Assembly: GCA_903838055.1 (NCBI GenBank)
Contig: CAILWV010000003.1
Span: forward strand, 1-64,000
Direction: 5' to 3'
Length of the DNA stretch: 64,000 bases
Origin: an uncultured Bacteroidota bacterium
GTDB taxonomy: Bacteria; Bacteroidota; Bacteroidia; Flavobacteriales; Flavobacteriaceae
Numbering within the stretch: position 1 is the first letter of the stretch; each line of letters begins with the position of its first letter. Below, one piece after another: positions 19,287 to 27,036 of this stretch. The translations under genes were made by a program, and so were the position numbers. The notes below the pieces were generated by a model. The model saw only the letters and a program-made list of their open reading frames with translations, was not told the origin of the DNA and made no database searches.

Positions 19287-20573
19287 TTATAGTGTTGTGT
19301 TTGTGTCAAATTGTTCTAAATAATCTCCGATTTTTCTTAAAAAAGAACCTCCTAAAAATCCATCTACTACCCTATGATCAAAAGACAGGGATAGATACAT
19401 CATACTTCTTACAGCAATTTCGTCTCCTTTAGATGTCGAGATTACTTCTGGTCGTTTTTTTATAATTCCGAGTGCTACTATTGCAACTTCGGGTTGGTTG
19501 ATAATTGGTGTCCCCATCAAACTTCCAAATGTACCTACATTGGAAATTGTAAAAGTGCTACCTTGAATTTCTTCTGGTTTTAATTTGTTATTTCGAGAAG
19601 CATCTGCCAAATAATTAACATCTTTTGCTAAGGCTACTAAATCTTTTTCGTTAGCATTTCGAACCACCGGAACAATTAAATTGCCATTAGGTAGCGCAGT
19701 TGCCATTCCGATGTGAATATCGCTATGTACTATAATATTTTTATCATCTACAGAAACGTTAATCATTGGAAAATCTATAATTGCTTTGGTAACAGCCTGA
19801 ACAAATACAGGAGTAAATGTGAGTTTCTCGTTGTATTTTTCTTGGAATTTATCTTTATTTTCATTGCGCCAATTCACCAAATTCGTAACGTCAACTTCTA
19901 TATAAGAAGTTACATGTGGCGATGTTTGTTTGGAATACACCATATGATCGGCAATCATTTTGCGCATACGATCCATTTCTACAATTCGGTCTTTTCCTTC
20001 AACAAAATTGATTTTTGGAGTTGGGTATGTAGACTTTTTTGATTGTCCATCGACCAATATCGGCTTGCTTTGAATTGGATATTTTCTATTTTTTAGATAA
20101 TTGAAAACATCACTTTTTTGCAAACGCCCATCAGCGCCAGAACCTGAAATGGTTTGTAATTCTTCAATAGAAAGGTTTTCTTTTTGTGCAATTGATAGGA
20201 TTAATGGACTTATAAAGGTTGTAGATTGTAGGTTGTGGGTTTTAGATTTTGGATTTTGGATAGTAGGTTTTGGGTTATTGGGTGAAATAGTATCTATTCC
20301 CTTTTTTACATTGCCTACAGCATCATCACTACTTTCTACTGTCTCAATTAATGCCAAAACAGTTCCAACTTCAACTACAGCATCTTTTTGAAAACGAATT
20401 TCAGTAATCACTCCCGATACAGGCGCAGGCACTTCACTATCGACTTTATCGGTCGCAACTTCCAATATCGTTTCTTCAGCTGCCACATAATCGCCTACGT
20501 TTTTCAACCAACTGATTATTGTAGCTTCGGATATACTTTCACCCATTTTGGGCATTTTGAATTCTGTTATCAT
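19287..20573 (-). CDS. Dihydrolipoamide acyltransferase (E2) of 2-oxoacid dehydrogenase
   Basis: 428 residues. Order: lipoyl domain (EVATDKVDSEVPAPVSG, Lys about residue 45), a linker (residues about 94-118), peripheral-subunit-binding domain (ISPLILSIAQKENLSIEELQ, GSGADGRLQKSDVFNYL), then the catalytic domain with SFDHRVVDGFLGG. It moves the acyl group from E1 to CoA. The linker part PTIQNPKSKTHNLQSTT is encoded by a sequence that also occurs as an intergenic repeat (see finding). E2, ilvE and E1 are on one strand with short gaps. Confidence 0.9.
   Translation of the reverse strand: MITEFKMPKMGESISEATIISWLKNVGDYVAAEETILEVATDKVDSEVPAPVSGVITEIRFQKDAVVEVGTVLALIETVESSDDAVGNVKKGIDTISPNNPKPTIQNPKSKTHNLQSTTFISPLILSIAQKENLSIEELQTISGSGADGRLQKSDVFNYLKNRKYPIQSKPILVDGQSKKSTYPTPKINFVEGKDRIVEMDRMRKMIADHMVYSKQTSPHVTSYIEVDVTNLVNWRNENKDKFQEKYNEKLTFTPVFVQAVTKAIIDFPMINVSVDDKNIIVHSDIHIGMATALPNGNLIVPVVRNANEKDLVALAKDVNYLADASRNNKLKPEEIQGSTFTISNVGTFGSLMGTPIINQPEVAIVALGIIKKRPEVISTSKGDEIAVRSMMYLSLSFDHRVVDGFLGGSFLRKIGDYLEQFDTNTTL
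20236..20252 (+). repeat. Repeat TGGGTTTTAGATTTTGG inside the E2 coding sequence
   Basis: The same 17-mer occurs at 21492-21508 in the paaF-paaY gap. The surrounding coding stretch (about 20222-20285) is built from short GGTT/GGATTTT-like units, unlike the rest of the gene. Confidence 0.6.
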
Positions 20574-20590
20574 TTTTGTTTTTGGTTATG

Positions 20591-20878
20591 TTAACCTAAA
20601 TATTTTATAATCAAAAAAATATAAATCAAAATTATTGTTGCATGAATTATAATTGAAAAAATGTTAGTTTTCGCTCTGTAATAATATTGCCAAATATTTT
20701 TTAACAAGAGTATCAAAGCTATTAATGGCATTACAATTGGCGCAATAGTTTCAAGAATCATCATTACGTTTCCTGATGGAATAATTTTATATCTGATAAT
20801 AATCAAAAAAATATAAATTGTATAAAACGACAGTGTTAAAAATGCACTTTTATATTTTGGATTTTCTATATTAATCAT
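20591..20878 (-). CDS. Small three-helix membrane protein
   Basis: 95 residues with three hydrophobic segments (LSFYTIYIFLIIIRY, MILETIAPIVMPLIALILLL, IIHATIILIYIFLIIKY). No family recognised. It begins 4 bp after paaY and ends 17 bp before the E2 start, so it is likely part of the same transcript. Confidence 0.65.
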   Translation of the reverse strand: MINIENPKYKSAFLTLSFYTIYIFLIIIRYKIIPSGNVMMILETIAPIVMPLIALILLLKNIWQYYYRAKTNIFSIIIHATIILIYIFLIIKYLG

Positions 20879-20882
20879 TCAA

Positions 20883-21479
20883 CTAATTCTTTTTAAACTC
20901 TTCTAATGTTTTATAAAACGCTTCTTGTGTTGGTCTGTCTTTTGGAATTTCTCGCAAAGGCTCTACTGCTTTTAATGTTTCATAACATTCTTTTGGCAAT
21001 TGCTGATACAAAGCAGTTCCTTTGGTTTTCCATTCTATCATTTCGTCAGAAACATCTTTTATTATTGTTGCAGGATTTCCAACTACCATTTTCCGGTTTG
21101 GAATTTGGGTCCCAGCTTTAATGAAACTTAATGCTCCAACTATACATTCATCGCCAACAGTCACCTCATCCATTATTACAGCATTCATTCCGATAAGGGA
21201 ATTTTCACCAATGTTGGCTCCGTGAATAATTGCTCCGTGACCAATATGAGCTCCGGCTTTTAAAACCATCGTCTTTCCAGGAAACATGTGAATGGTACAA
21301 TTTTCCTGCACATTGCAACCATCTTCTATAATGATTTCACCCCAATCACCCCTAATAGCCGCTCCTGGACCGACATAAACGTTTTTCCCAATAATCACAT
21401 TACCAGTTACCGCGGCTTGCGGATGGATAAAACTACTTTCGTGTATGACTGGGATGAACCCTTTAAATTCGTAAATCAT
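20883..21479 (-). CDS. paaY: PaaY-like gamma-carbonic-anhydrase-type hexapeptide protein
   Basis: 198 residues. A left-handed beta-helix of hexapeptide repeats (VIIGKNVYVGPGAAIRGDWG) holds metal-site histidines in NCTIHMF and GAHIGHGAIIHG. The length matches PaaY. Known PaaY proteins act as thioesterases on dead-end ring-hydroxylated CoA thioesters of the phenylacetate pathway. The position at the end of the paa genes supports PaaY over a plain carbonic anhydrase. Confidence 0.85.
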   Translation of the reverse strand: MIYEFKGFIPVIHESSFIHPQAAVTGNVIIGKNVYVGPGAAIRGDWGEIIIEDGCNVQENCTIHMFPGKTMVLKAGAHIGHGAIIHGANIGENSLIGMNAVIMDEVTVGDECIVGALSFIKAGTQIPNRKMVVGNPATIIKDVSDEMIEWKTKGTALYQQLPKECYETLKAVEPLREIPKDRPTQEAFYKTLEEFKKN

Positions 21480-21491
21480 TATTTTTGGATA

Positions 21492-21508
21492 TGGGTTTTA
21501 GATTTTGG
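21492..21508 (+). repeat. Repeat TGGGTTTTAGATTTTGG, intergenic copy
   Basis: Identical over 17 bases to 20236-20252 in the E2 linker. It lies in the 72-bp paaF-paaY gap. Confidence 0.6.
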
Positions 21509-21551
21509 GATCTAAGTTTTCACTCCTACCTAACACCCCAAACCTTATACC

Positions 21552-22301
21552 TTATTTAAATTTCTTCAATGTTTCTTTAGTAAAATCAGATAATACTAAT
21601 CTTCCGCTGATGGCGGCTCTTTCGGCTAATAAATTGTCCCAATCTTCAGTACCTCTCCAAAATACCTTTTTCATTTCGAGCATGGCTTCTGGATTATAAG
21701 TACATAAATGTTCTGCGAATTTATTTACTGCTTCATCCAATTCTTGGATACTTTCAAAAACATTAGCAAACAATCCTTTCTCTTTAGCCCAATTGGCTTC
21801 GTAAAAAGAATTAGCATCAATAGCAATTTGAGACATGGCAGAAACTCCCATTTTTCTTTCTATAGCTGGCGACACAACGAATGGTCCAATTCCAACATTT
21901 AATTCTGATAATTTTATGGCTGCAAATTTAGTAGCCATGCAATAATCTGTTGCTGCTGCAATTCCTACTCCCCCACCAACGGTTTTTCCTTGAATTCGGC
22001 CTATAATAAATTTAGGACATTTTCGCATGGCGTTAATTACATTAGCAAATCCTGAGAAAAATACTTTTCCTGTAGCGGCATCGTTTATTGAAATTAATTC
22101 TTGAAAACTTGCTCCAGCACAAAAGGTTCTGTCTCCGCCACTTTTTAGGATGATGACTTTTACATCAGAAAGGTTCCCTACTTCAGTAATCGTATTAGCT
22201 AATTGTGCCAAAATAGAACCTGGCAACGAGTTTTGTTCCGGATGAAAAAACTCAATTGTGGCAATGTGATTTTCTATATTATGTTTTACGTATGCGTCCA
22301 T
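21552..22301 (-). CDS. paaF: Enoyl-CoA hydratase/isomerase, probable PaaF
   Basis: 249 residues, crotonase fold. The oxyanion-hole segments are CAGASFQELISIND and GKTVGGGVGIAAATDYCMA. It most likely hydrates 2,3-dehydroadipyl-CoA, the PaaF step, since the other crotonase of the cluster has the PaaG-like ending. The two crotonases cannot be told apart with certainty by eye. Confidence 0.75.
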   Translation of the reverse strand: MDAYVKHNIENHIATIEFFHPEQNSLPGSILAQLANTITEVGNLSDVKVIILKSGGDRTFCAGASFQELISINDAATGKVFFSGFANVINAMRKCPKFIIGRIQGKTVGGGVGIAAATDYCMATKFAAIKLSELNVGIGPFVVSPAIERKMGVSAMSQIAIDANSFYEANWAKEKGLFANVFESIQELDEAVNKFAEHLCTYNPEAMLEMKKVFWRGTEDWDNLLAERAAISGRLVLSDFTKETLKKFK

Positions 22302-22350
22302 TTTATATTTAAAGTTTTTAAAACAATAAGATTTAATATTTTTTATTTTT

Positions 22351-22432
22351 AGCCCTGATAGTAGCGATATCCTTTTTCTTTTTTCTTTAAAAAGGAAAAG
22401 ATTAAGCGAATAGCAGGATTAGCTTCTAATCC
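22351..22432 (+). ncRNA. Structured intergenic repeat, copy 2 (candidate RNA, Flavo-1-like)
   Basis: AGCCCTGATAGTAGCG...TAGCAGGATTAGCTTCT. CCTG/CAGG and AGC/GCT pair as in copy 1, and the inner arm CCTTTTTC/GGAAAAG pairs. It sits between paaZ and paaF in the opposite orientation to the operon. Confidence 0.6.
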
Positions 22433-22437
22433 TAATT

Positions 22438-24933
22438 TTACAAAATATTGAACTGTTCAAAATGATGGTTCAAATGTTTTCGTTCCAATAAATAGGATTC
22501 ATATTTATTTAATTCTCCAAAAACCATGTTCTTCATAACAGCTTCAGGATTTTGTTTGAAAAAAGTTTTATATACTTCTCTTGCTTCAAAAAATTTAGCC
22601 TTTGCTGTATCAAAATCTGCATGTATTAAATTTTCTACCTCGCCTTTTTTCATGGTTGGAAAAGCGGTGCCTCTCGGAAACTTTTCAAAATTATATAAGG
22701 AGTTATGTACTTTATCCAAAATCTTTTCGGGAGTTGCAATTTCAAAATCTTGAATTTCTCCAGACATTATTTTATAACCATTCTCCAAATGTTCTAATAA
22801 ATGTTGGGGAGTTAAAATTCCCCATTGTGGTTTAGAATTTTCAGTTAATTTATGGATGCATTCTGCTATTTTTTCATCGGTCATTTCAACAAAAACTTCT
22901 TGTTTTTTCTCTACCATTGTCAATATTGTCGCCACTGCAACCAACTCATCACTGGTATCAAAAACCTCCACAAACCATTTTACAATTCCACTTGGATGTT
23001 CGGCAGAAGCCACATCTCTATCTACTTTTTGTTTGCATGTCAAGCGCACATAAACGGTATCATTATGGTATATTGGACGTAAGAAACGGCACTCTTCCAA
23101 TCCATAATTTGCCGCCACGGGCCCTTTATTTGGATAAACAAACAACCCAGCTGCGGCTGCCAAAATAAAGTAACCATGGGCAGTTCTTTTCTTGAAAATA
23201 CTTCCGTCTAGCGAAGTAATATCGGTATGCGCATAGAAATGATCCCAAGTCAAGTTGGCAAAATTAATAATGTCGGTATCGGTAACGGTTCTATTATTTG
23301 TTCGCAACGACATTCCGGGTTGGATATCTTCCCAATGGTACTGAAATGGGTGTTGTGTAATTTCTTTGTAAGCTGAATTTGCTTGGTAAATTCCGGTGAT
23401 TTCTGTTAAGGTTGTTGGAGTTCCTTGAATGGCACAACGTTGCATGTAATGAGTAATACCACGAACACCACCCATCTCTTCTCCACCGCCAGCACGCCCT
23501 GGACCTCCGTGAACTAATAATGGTAATGGCGAGCCATGACCGGTACTTTGTTTCGCATTTTCGCGATTTAACACTAAAATTCTACCGTGGTGAGAAGCGG
23601 CATTTATAACATATTCTTTGGCTATAGCATCTGAATTAGTTACAATAGAAGATACTAAAGAACCTTTACCCATTTGAGCTAATTCGATCGCTTCGTCCAA
23701 ATTTTTATATGGCATTAGAGTTGAAACAGGTCCAAATGCTTCTGTTTCATGTACTGCTATATTTTGAAATGGGTTATCTTCTCTTAGTAAAATTGGATTT
23801 ACAAAAGCACCTTTAGAATCAGCGCCAATTAAATTTACTTTTTCAAAATCACCATAAACAATTTTGGCAGTTTGTGACAATTCCGAAACTCTATTTTTTA
23901 AAACCTCCACCTGGTCTTTACTAACCAATGCACCCATGCGTACCTCTTTTAATCTTGGATCTCCAACGGTAACTTTTTCTAATGAATTAGAAAGGGCATT
24001 TTGTACGGCATCAATTAGTTTTTCTGGAACAATCATTCGACGAATGGCAGTACATTTTTGACCAGCTTTAACTGTAATTTCGCTTCGCGCCTGATTGATA
24101 AATAAATCAAATTCAGGTGTACCAGGAACGGCGTCTTCACCTAAAATCGAGGCATTCAATGAATCGGCTTCCATTGTAAACGGGACAGCTTCTTGGATAA
24201 TTCTGGGATGAGATTTCAATAATCTTCCTGTTGTAGCCGAACCTGTAAATGTAATCACATCTTGACTTTCAATGGTATCGAAAATATTTTTGGCAGTTCC
24301 GCTAATAAGCTGCAAAGCACCTTCTGGCAAAATATTAGAAGCTATAATTTCTCTCACTACGGCTTCTGTTAAATAAGCAGTAACTGGTGCTGGCAAAACA
24401 ACGGCTGGCATTCCGGCCATCCAATTAACAGCACATTTTTCTAGCATTCCCCAAATTGGAAAATTAAACGCATTAATATGAATTGCAACTCCTTTTTTGG
24501 GAACCAAAATGTGATGGGCCATGAAACGACCTCCTTTTGATAAATCAATTGGATCGCCTTCCACATGATAAGGCTGATTAGGAAATAACTTTCGCAAAGA
24601 GGCATTAGCATATAAATTTCCGAATCCACCTTCAATATCAATCCATGAATCTACTCGTGTTGCTCCAGTTTTATAACTAATTTCATAAAATGCTTCTTTG
24701 CGTTTGGTTAAATACATGGCCAAACTTTTAAGCATATTTCCGCGTTCTTGGAAAGTCATTTTACGCAATTTTTCACCGCCTTTGGTTCTTCCATAATGCA
24801 AAATAGCAGGAATATCCAATCCTTCAACAGAAGTTTCAGCAATAAATTCACCTGTTACCGCATCGTAAGTGGCTTTTCCTTCACCAATAGCCGATGTCCA
24901 TTTTCCAAGTACGTAATGTTGAGTTTTATTCAT
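22438..24933 (-). CDS. paaZ: PaaZ, oxepin-CoA hydrolase / semialdehyde dehydrogenase with extra C-terminal domain
   Basis: 831 residues against about 680 for E. coli PaaZ. Residues 1 to about 520 are an aldehyde dehydrogenase (VKAGQKCTAIRRM holds the catalytic Cys; EADSLN nearby). Residues about 530-680 are a MaoC-like hydratase (TWDHFYAHTDITSLDG, KKRTAHGYFILAAAAGL). Together they open the oxepin-CoA ring and oxidise the aldehyde. The remaining ~150 residues (LTPQHLLEHLENGYK ... HLNHHFEQF) look like a helical DinB/DUF1569-type domain, not part of classic PaaZ. The gene lies 53 bp after paaJ. Confidence 0.92.
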   Translation of the reverse strand: MNKTQHYVLGKWTSAIGEGKATYDAVTGEFIAETSVEGLDIPAILHYGRTKGGEKLRKMTFQERGNMLKSLAMYLTKRKEAFYEISYKTGATRVDSWIDIEGGFGNLYANASLRKLFPNQPYHVEGDPIDLSKGGRFMAHHILVPKKGVAIHINAFNFPIWGMLEKCAVNWMAGMPAVVLPAPVTAYLTEAVVREIIASNILPEGALQLISGTAKNIFDTIESQDVITFTGSATTGRLLKSHPRIIQEAVPFTMEADSLNASILGEDAVPGTPEFDLFINQARSEITVKAGQKCTAIRRMIVPEKLIDAVQNALSNSLEKVTVGDPRLKEVRMGALVSKDQVEVLKNRVSELSQTAKIVYGDFEKVNLIGADSKGAFVNPILLREDNPFQNIAVHETEAFGPVSTLMPYKNLDEAIELAQMGKGSLVSSIVTNSDAIAKEYVINAASHHGRILVLNRENAKQSTGHGSPLPLLVHGGPGRAGGGEEMGGVRGITHYMQRCAIQGTPTTLTEITGIYQANSAYKEITQHPFQYHWEDIQPGMSLRTNNRTVTDTDIINFANLTWDHFYAHTDITSLDGSIFKKRTAHGYFILAAAAGLFVYPNKGPVAANYGLEECRFLRPIYHNDTVYVRLTCKQKVDRDVASAEHPSGIVKWFVEVFDTSDELVAVATILTMVEKKQEVFVEMTDEKIAECIHKLTENSKPQWGILTPQHLLEHLENGYKIMSGEIQDFEIATPEKILDKVHNSLYNFEKFPRGTAFPTMKKGEVENLIHADFDTAKAKFFEAREVYKTFFKQNPEAVMKNMVFGELNKYESYLLERKHLNHHFEQFNIL

Positions 24934-24986
24934 ACTTTTTTATTTGATTGTTGATTCAAAAAGTTCAAAATTCAAAAATCGTTAGT

Positions 24987-26189
24987 CTATTCTCTTTCAA
25001 TAATTACCGCATAACCTTGTCCAACACCAATACACATGGTTACTAATGCATATCTTTTTTGCGTTAATTGCAATTCTAATGCAGCAGAATATAAAATTCT
25101 AGCGCCTGTTACTCCAAGTGGATGACCGATTGCAATGGCTCCACCATTTGGATTTATTCTTGAATCATTATCTTTTAATCCTAATTCTCTAATGCAAGCA
25201 ATACTTTGTGCTGCAAAAGCTTCATTAAGCTCTATAATATCTATTTGATCTAGAGTTAATCCTGCTTTTTCTAACGCTTTTTTTGATGCTTCAACAGGAC
25301 CAATACCCATTACTCTTGGCTCTACTCCTACAGCGGCTGAACTTACTATTCGCGCCAAAGGTTTCAAGTTATATTTTTGCACCGCTTCTGCAGAAGCAAT
25401 AATAGTTGCTGCAGCACCGTCATTTAACCCAGAAGAATTTCCGGCAGTTACGCTTCCATCTTTTTTGAATGCAGGGCGAAGTTTAGCCAATCCATCCATA
25501 GAAGTGGTTGGCTTTACAAATTCGTCTTTTGAAAAAAGTAAGGCATCCCCTTTTCGTTGCAGAATTTCAACAGTAACAATTTCTTTTGCCAATCTACCTG
25601 AAGATTGAGCTGCAGCTGCTTTTTGTTGGCTATGCAAAGCAAAAGCATCTTGATCTTCACGAGTAATATTATATTTTTCAACTAAATTTTCGGCGGTTTC
25701 ACCCATTGCATCCGTACCGTACATAGCATGCATTTTAGGATTTACAAAGCGCCAGCCAAAACTAGAGTCGTACATTTTAGAATCGGTTCCATAGGCAGAA
25801 GATGGTTTAGAAACAACTAATGGACCACGAGTCATATTCTCAACTCCACCAGCAATAAAAACATGTCCATCGCCAGCTTTTATTGCACGACTAGCGTGAA
25901 TAATTGCAGACAAACCAGAGCTACACAAGCGATTTACCGTTTCACCAGGAACTGTATAAGGCAATCCCGCTAATAATAAAGACATACGCGCCACATTTCT
26001 ATTATCATCACCGGCTTGATTAGCACATCCAAGAATTACATCATCGTAAGCATCCAATGGAATTGTTGGGTTTTTATCGGTCACCGATTTAATTACTAAA
26101 GCTCCTAAATCGTCAGCACGAACTGATGCTAGTGTTCCTTGGTAACTTCCAATTGGAGTTCGAACTCCGTCTATAATATATGCTTCCAT
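24987..26189 (-). CDS. paaJ: Acetyl-CoA acyltransferase, PaaJ-type thiolase
   Basis: 400 residues, thiolase fold. Active-site Cys in NRLCSSGLSA, His in GGAIAIGHPLGVTGAR and the second Cys in ALVTMCIGVGQG. It cleaves 3-oxoadipyl-CoA (and the dehydrosuberyl intermediate) with CoA, the last steps to acetyl-CoA and succinyl-CoA. Specificity is inferred from the operon. Confidence 0.9.
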   Translation of the reverse strand: MEAYIIDGVRTPIGSYQGTLASVRADDLGALVIKSVTDKNPTIPLDAYDDVILGCANQAGDDNRNVARMSLLLAGLPYTVPGETVNRLCSSGLSAIIHASRAIKAGDGHVFIAGGVENMTRGPLVVSKPSSAYGTDSKMYDSSFGWRFVNPKMHAMYGTDAMGETAENLVEKYNITREDQDAFALHSQQKAAAAQSSGRLAKEIVTVEILQRKGDALLFSKDEFVKPTTSMDGLAKLRPAFKKDGSVTAGNSSGLNDGAAATIIASAEAVQKYNLKPLARIVSSAAVGVEPRVMGIGPVEASKKALEKAGLTLDQIDIIELNEAFAAQSIACIRELGLKDNDSRINPNGGAIAIGHPLGVTGARILYSAALELQLTQKRYALVTMCIGVGQGYAVIIERE

Positions 26190-26195
26190 TTCGAT

Positions 26196-26233
26196 AATTA
26201 TGAATTATTAGTTATAAATTATTAGTTATGAAC
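26196..26233. repeat. Inverted-repeat arm, left of the four-helix-bundle ORF
   Basis: AATTATGAATTATTAGTTAT runs on to a second ATTATTAGTTATGAAC unit. It is the reverse complement, with small changes, of the arm at 26585-26613 and contains the ORF's stop codon. Confidence 0.75.
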
Positions 26234-26587
26234 TTGTATATTTTTCTTTGTTGTAATAATTATACTTTTAATTATTTTTAAAACTTCTGTTGTTTGTTTG
26301 TAGATTGGATTAAAATCTATCTCCTCAATATATTTTGTTGCATTTAATAATTCAAGCCAATATAATGATTCATCACATTCTTTTTGTGCTATAGCCAACT
26401 TATGAATAAAATCTAATTTACTTTGAGCATTTACAGCTTCTCTTACATTAGCTCCAACAGAAGTTATTGATCTTAAAAACTGTTTACTCATTACAAATTC
26501 CTTCCTTTCAGTTACTAAATATTTATAAAAATTAACCCCTGAAATTGCTAAATCAAAACTCTTAACTTTTATTATACTTTCACTCAT
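26222..26587 (-). CDS. Four-helix-bundle protein (23S rRNA intervening-sequence protein family)
   Basis: 121 residues, almost all helical. KQFLRSITSVGANVREAVNA, SKLDFIHKLAIAQKECDESL and YWLELLNATKYI are typical of the S23/IVP family (TIGR02436 type), whose fold is shared with the Avd protein of diversity-generating retroelements. Function is unknown. It interrupts the paa genes between paaJ and paaI. Its start and stop codons lie in a pair of inverted repeats, which suggests arrival as a small insertion unit. No reverse transcriptase or transposase is nearby. Confidence 0.85.
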   Translation of the reverse strand: MSESIIKVKSFDLAISGVNFYKYLVTERKEFVMSKQFLRSITSVGANVREAVNAQSKLDFIHKLAIAQKECDESLYWLELLNATKYIEEIDFNPIYKQTTEVLKIIKSIIITTKKNIQVHN

Positions 26588-26613
26588 AACTAATAATTAT
26601 TAATTCATAATTA
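26585..26613. repeat. Inverted-repeat arm, right of the four-helix-bundle ORF
   Basis: CATAACTAATAATTATTAAT then TCATAATTA. It pairs with 26196-26233, and the ORF's ATG is its first three plus-strand bases read in reverse. Confidence 0.75.
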
Positions 26614-26614
26614 A

Positions 26615-27019
26615 TCAATCCCATTCCTTTTGAGTGCGATACACCACGCCTTTAAATAGCGCTACCATCTCATCTCCTCTTTTTACTTCAATTATATTGA
26701 ATCCCAATTTGTTATTTACTTTTTCAATTACGGATTCGGCAACTAAATAATCGCCTTCGTTTACTGCTTCAATATGATTTATTGAAGTTTCAATTGAAAC
26801 CGCAAACTTTCCATGGGTATTTGCAGCAAATCCAAAAGCAGTATCTGCTAAAGAATATGTTATTCCGCCATGTGCTTTATTCATGCTGTTCAACATTTCT
26901 TTACGAACAGTCATAGCCACTTTGCAACGCCCAATTTCGCATTCTAAAATTTCGATACCAAGCCATTGGCTGTAGGCATCTTGAGAAAGCATTTTATATG
27001 GTATTTTTGTTCCTTCCAT
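26615..27019 (-). CDS. paaI: PaaI-type hotdog thioesterase
   Basis: 134 residues, hotdog fold. NKAHGGITYSLADTAFGFAANTHG is the PaaI signature and includes the catalytic region. It hydrolyses phenylacetyl-CoA and ring-hydroxylated thioesters, preventing CoA being trapped. 17 bp after paaH. Confidence 0.9.
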   Translation of the reverse strand: MEGTKIPYKMLSQDAYSQWLGIEILECEIGRCKVAMTVRKEMLNSMNKAHGGITYSLADTAFGFAANTHGKFAVSIETSINHIEAVNEGDYLVAESVIEKVNNKLGFNIIEVKRGDEMVALFKGVVYRTQKEWD

Positions 27020-27036
27020 AATGATTTATTTAATCG

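Noticed and set aside
26222-26587. Diversity-generating retroelement suggested by an Avd-like four-helix bundle
   Set aside because: No reverse transcriptase, template/variable repeat pair or variable-domain target lies within the window.
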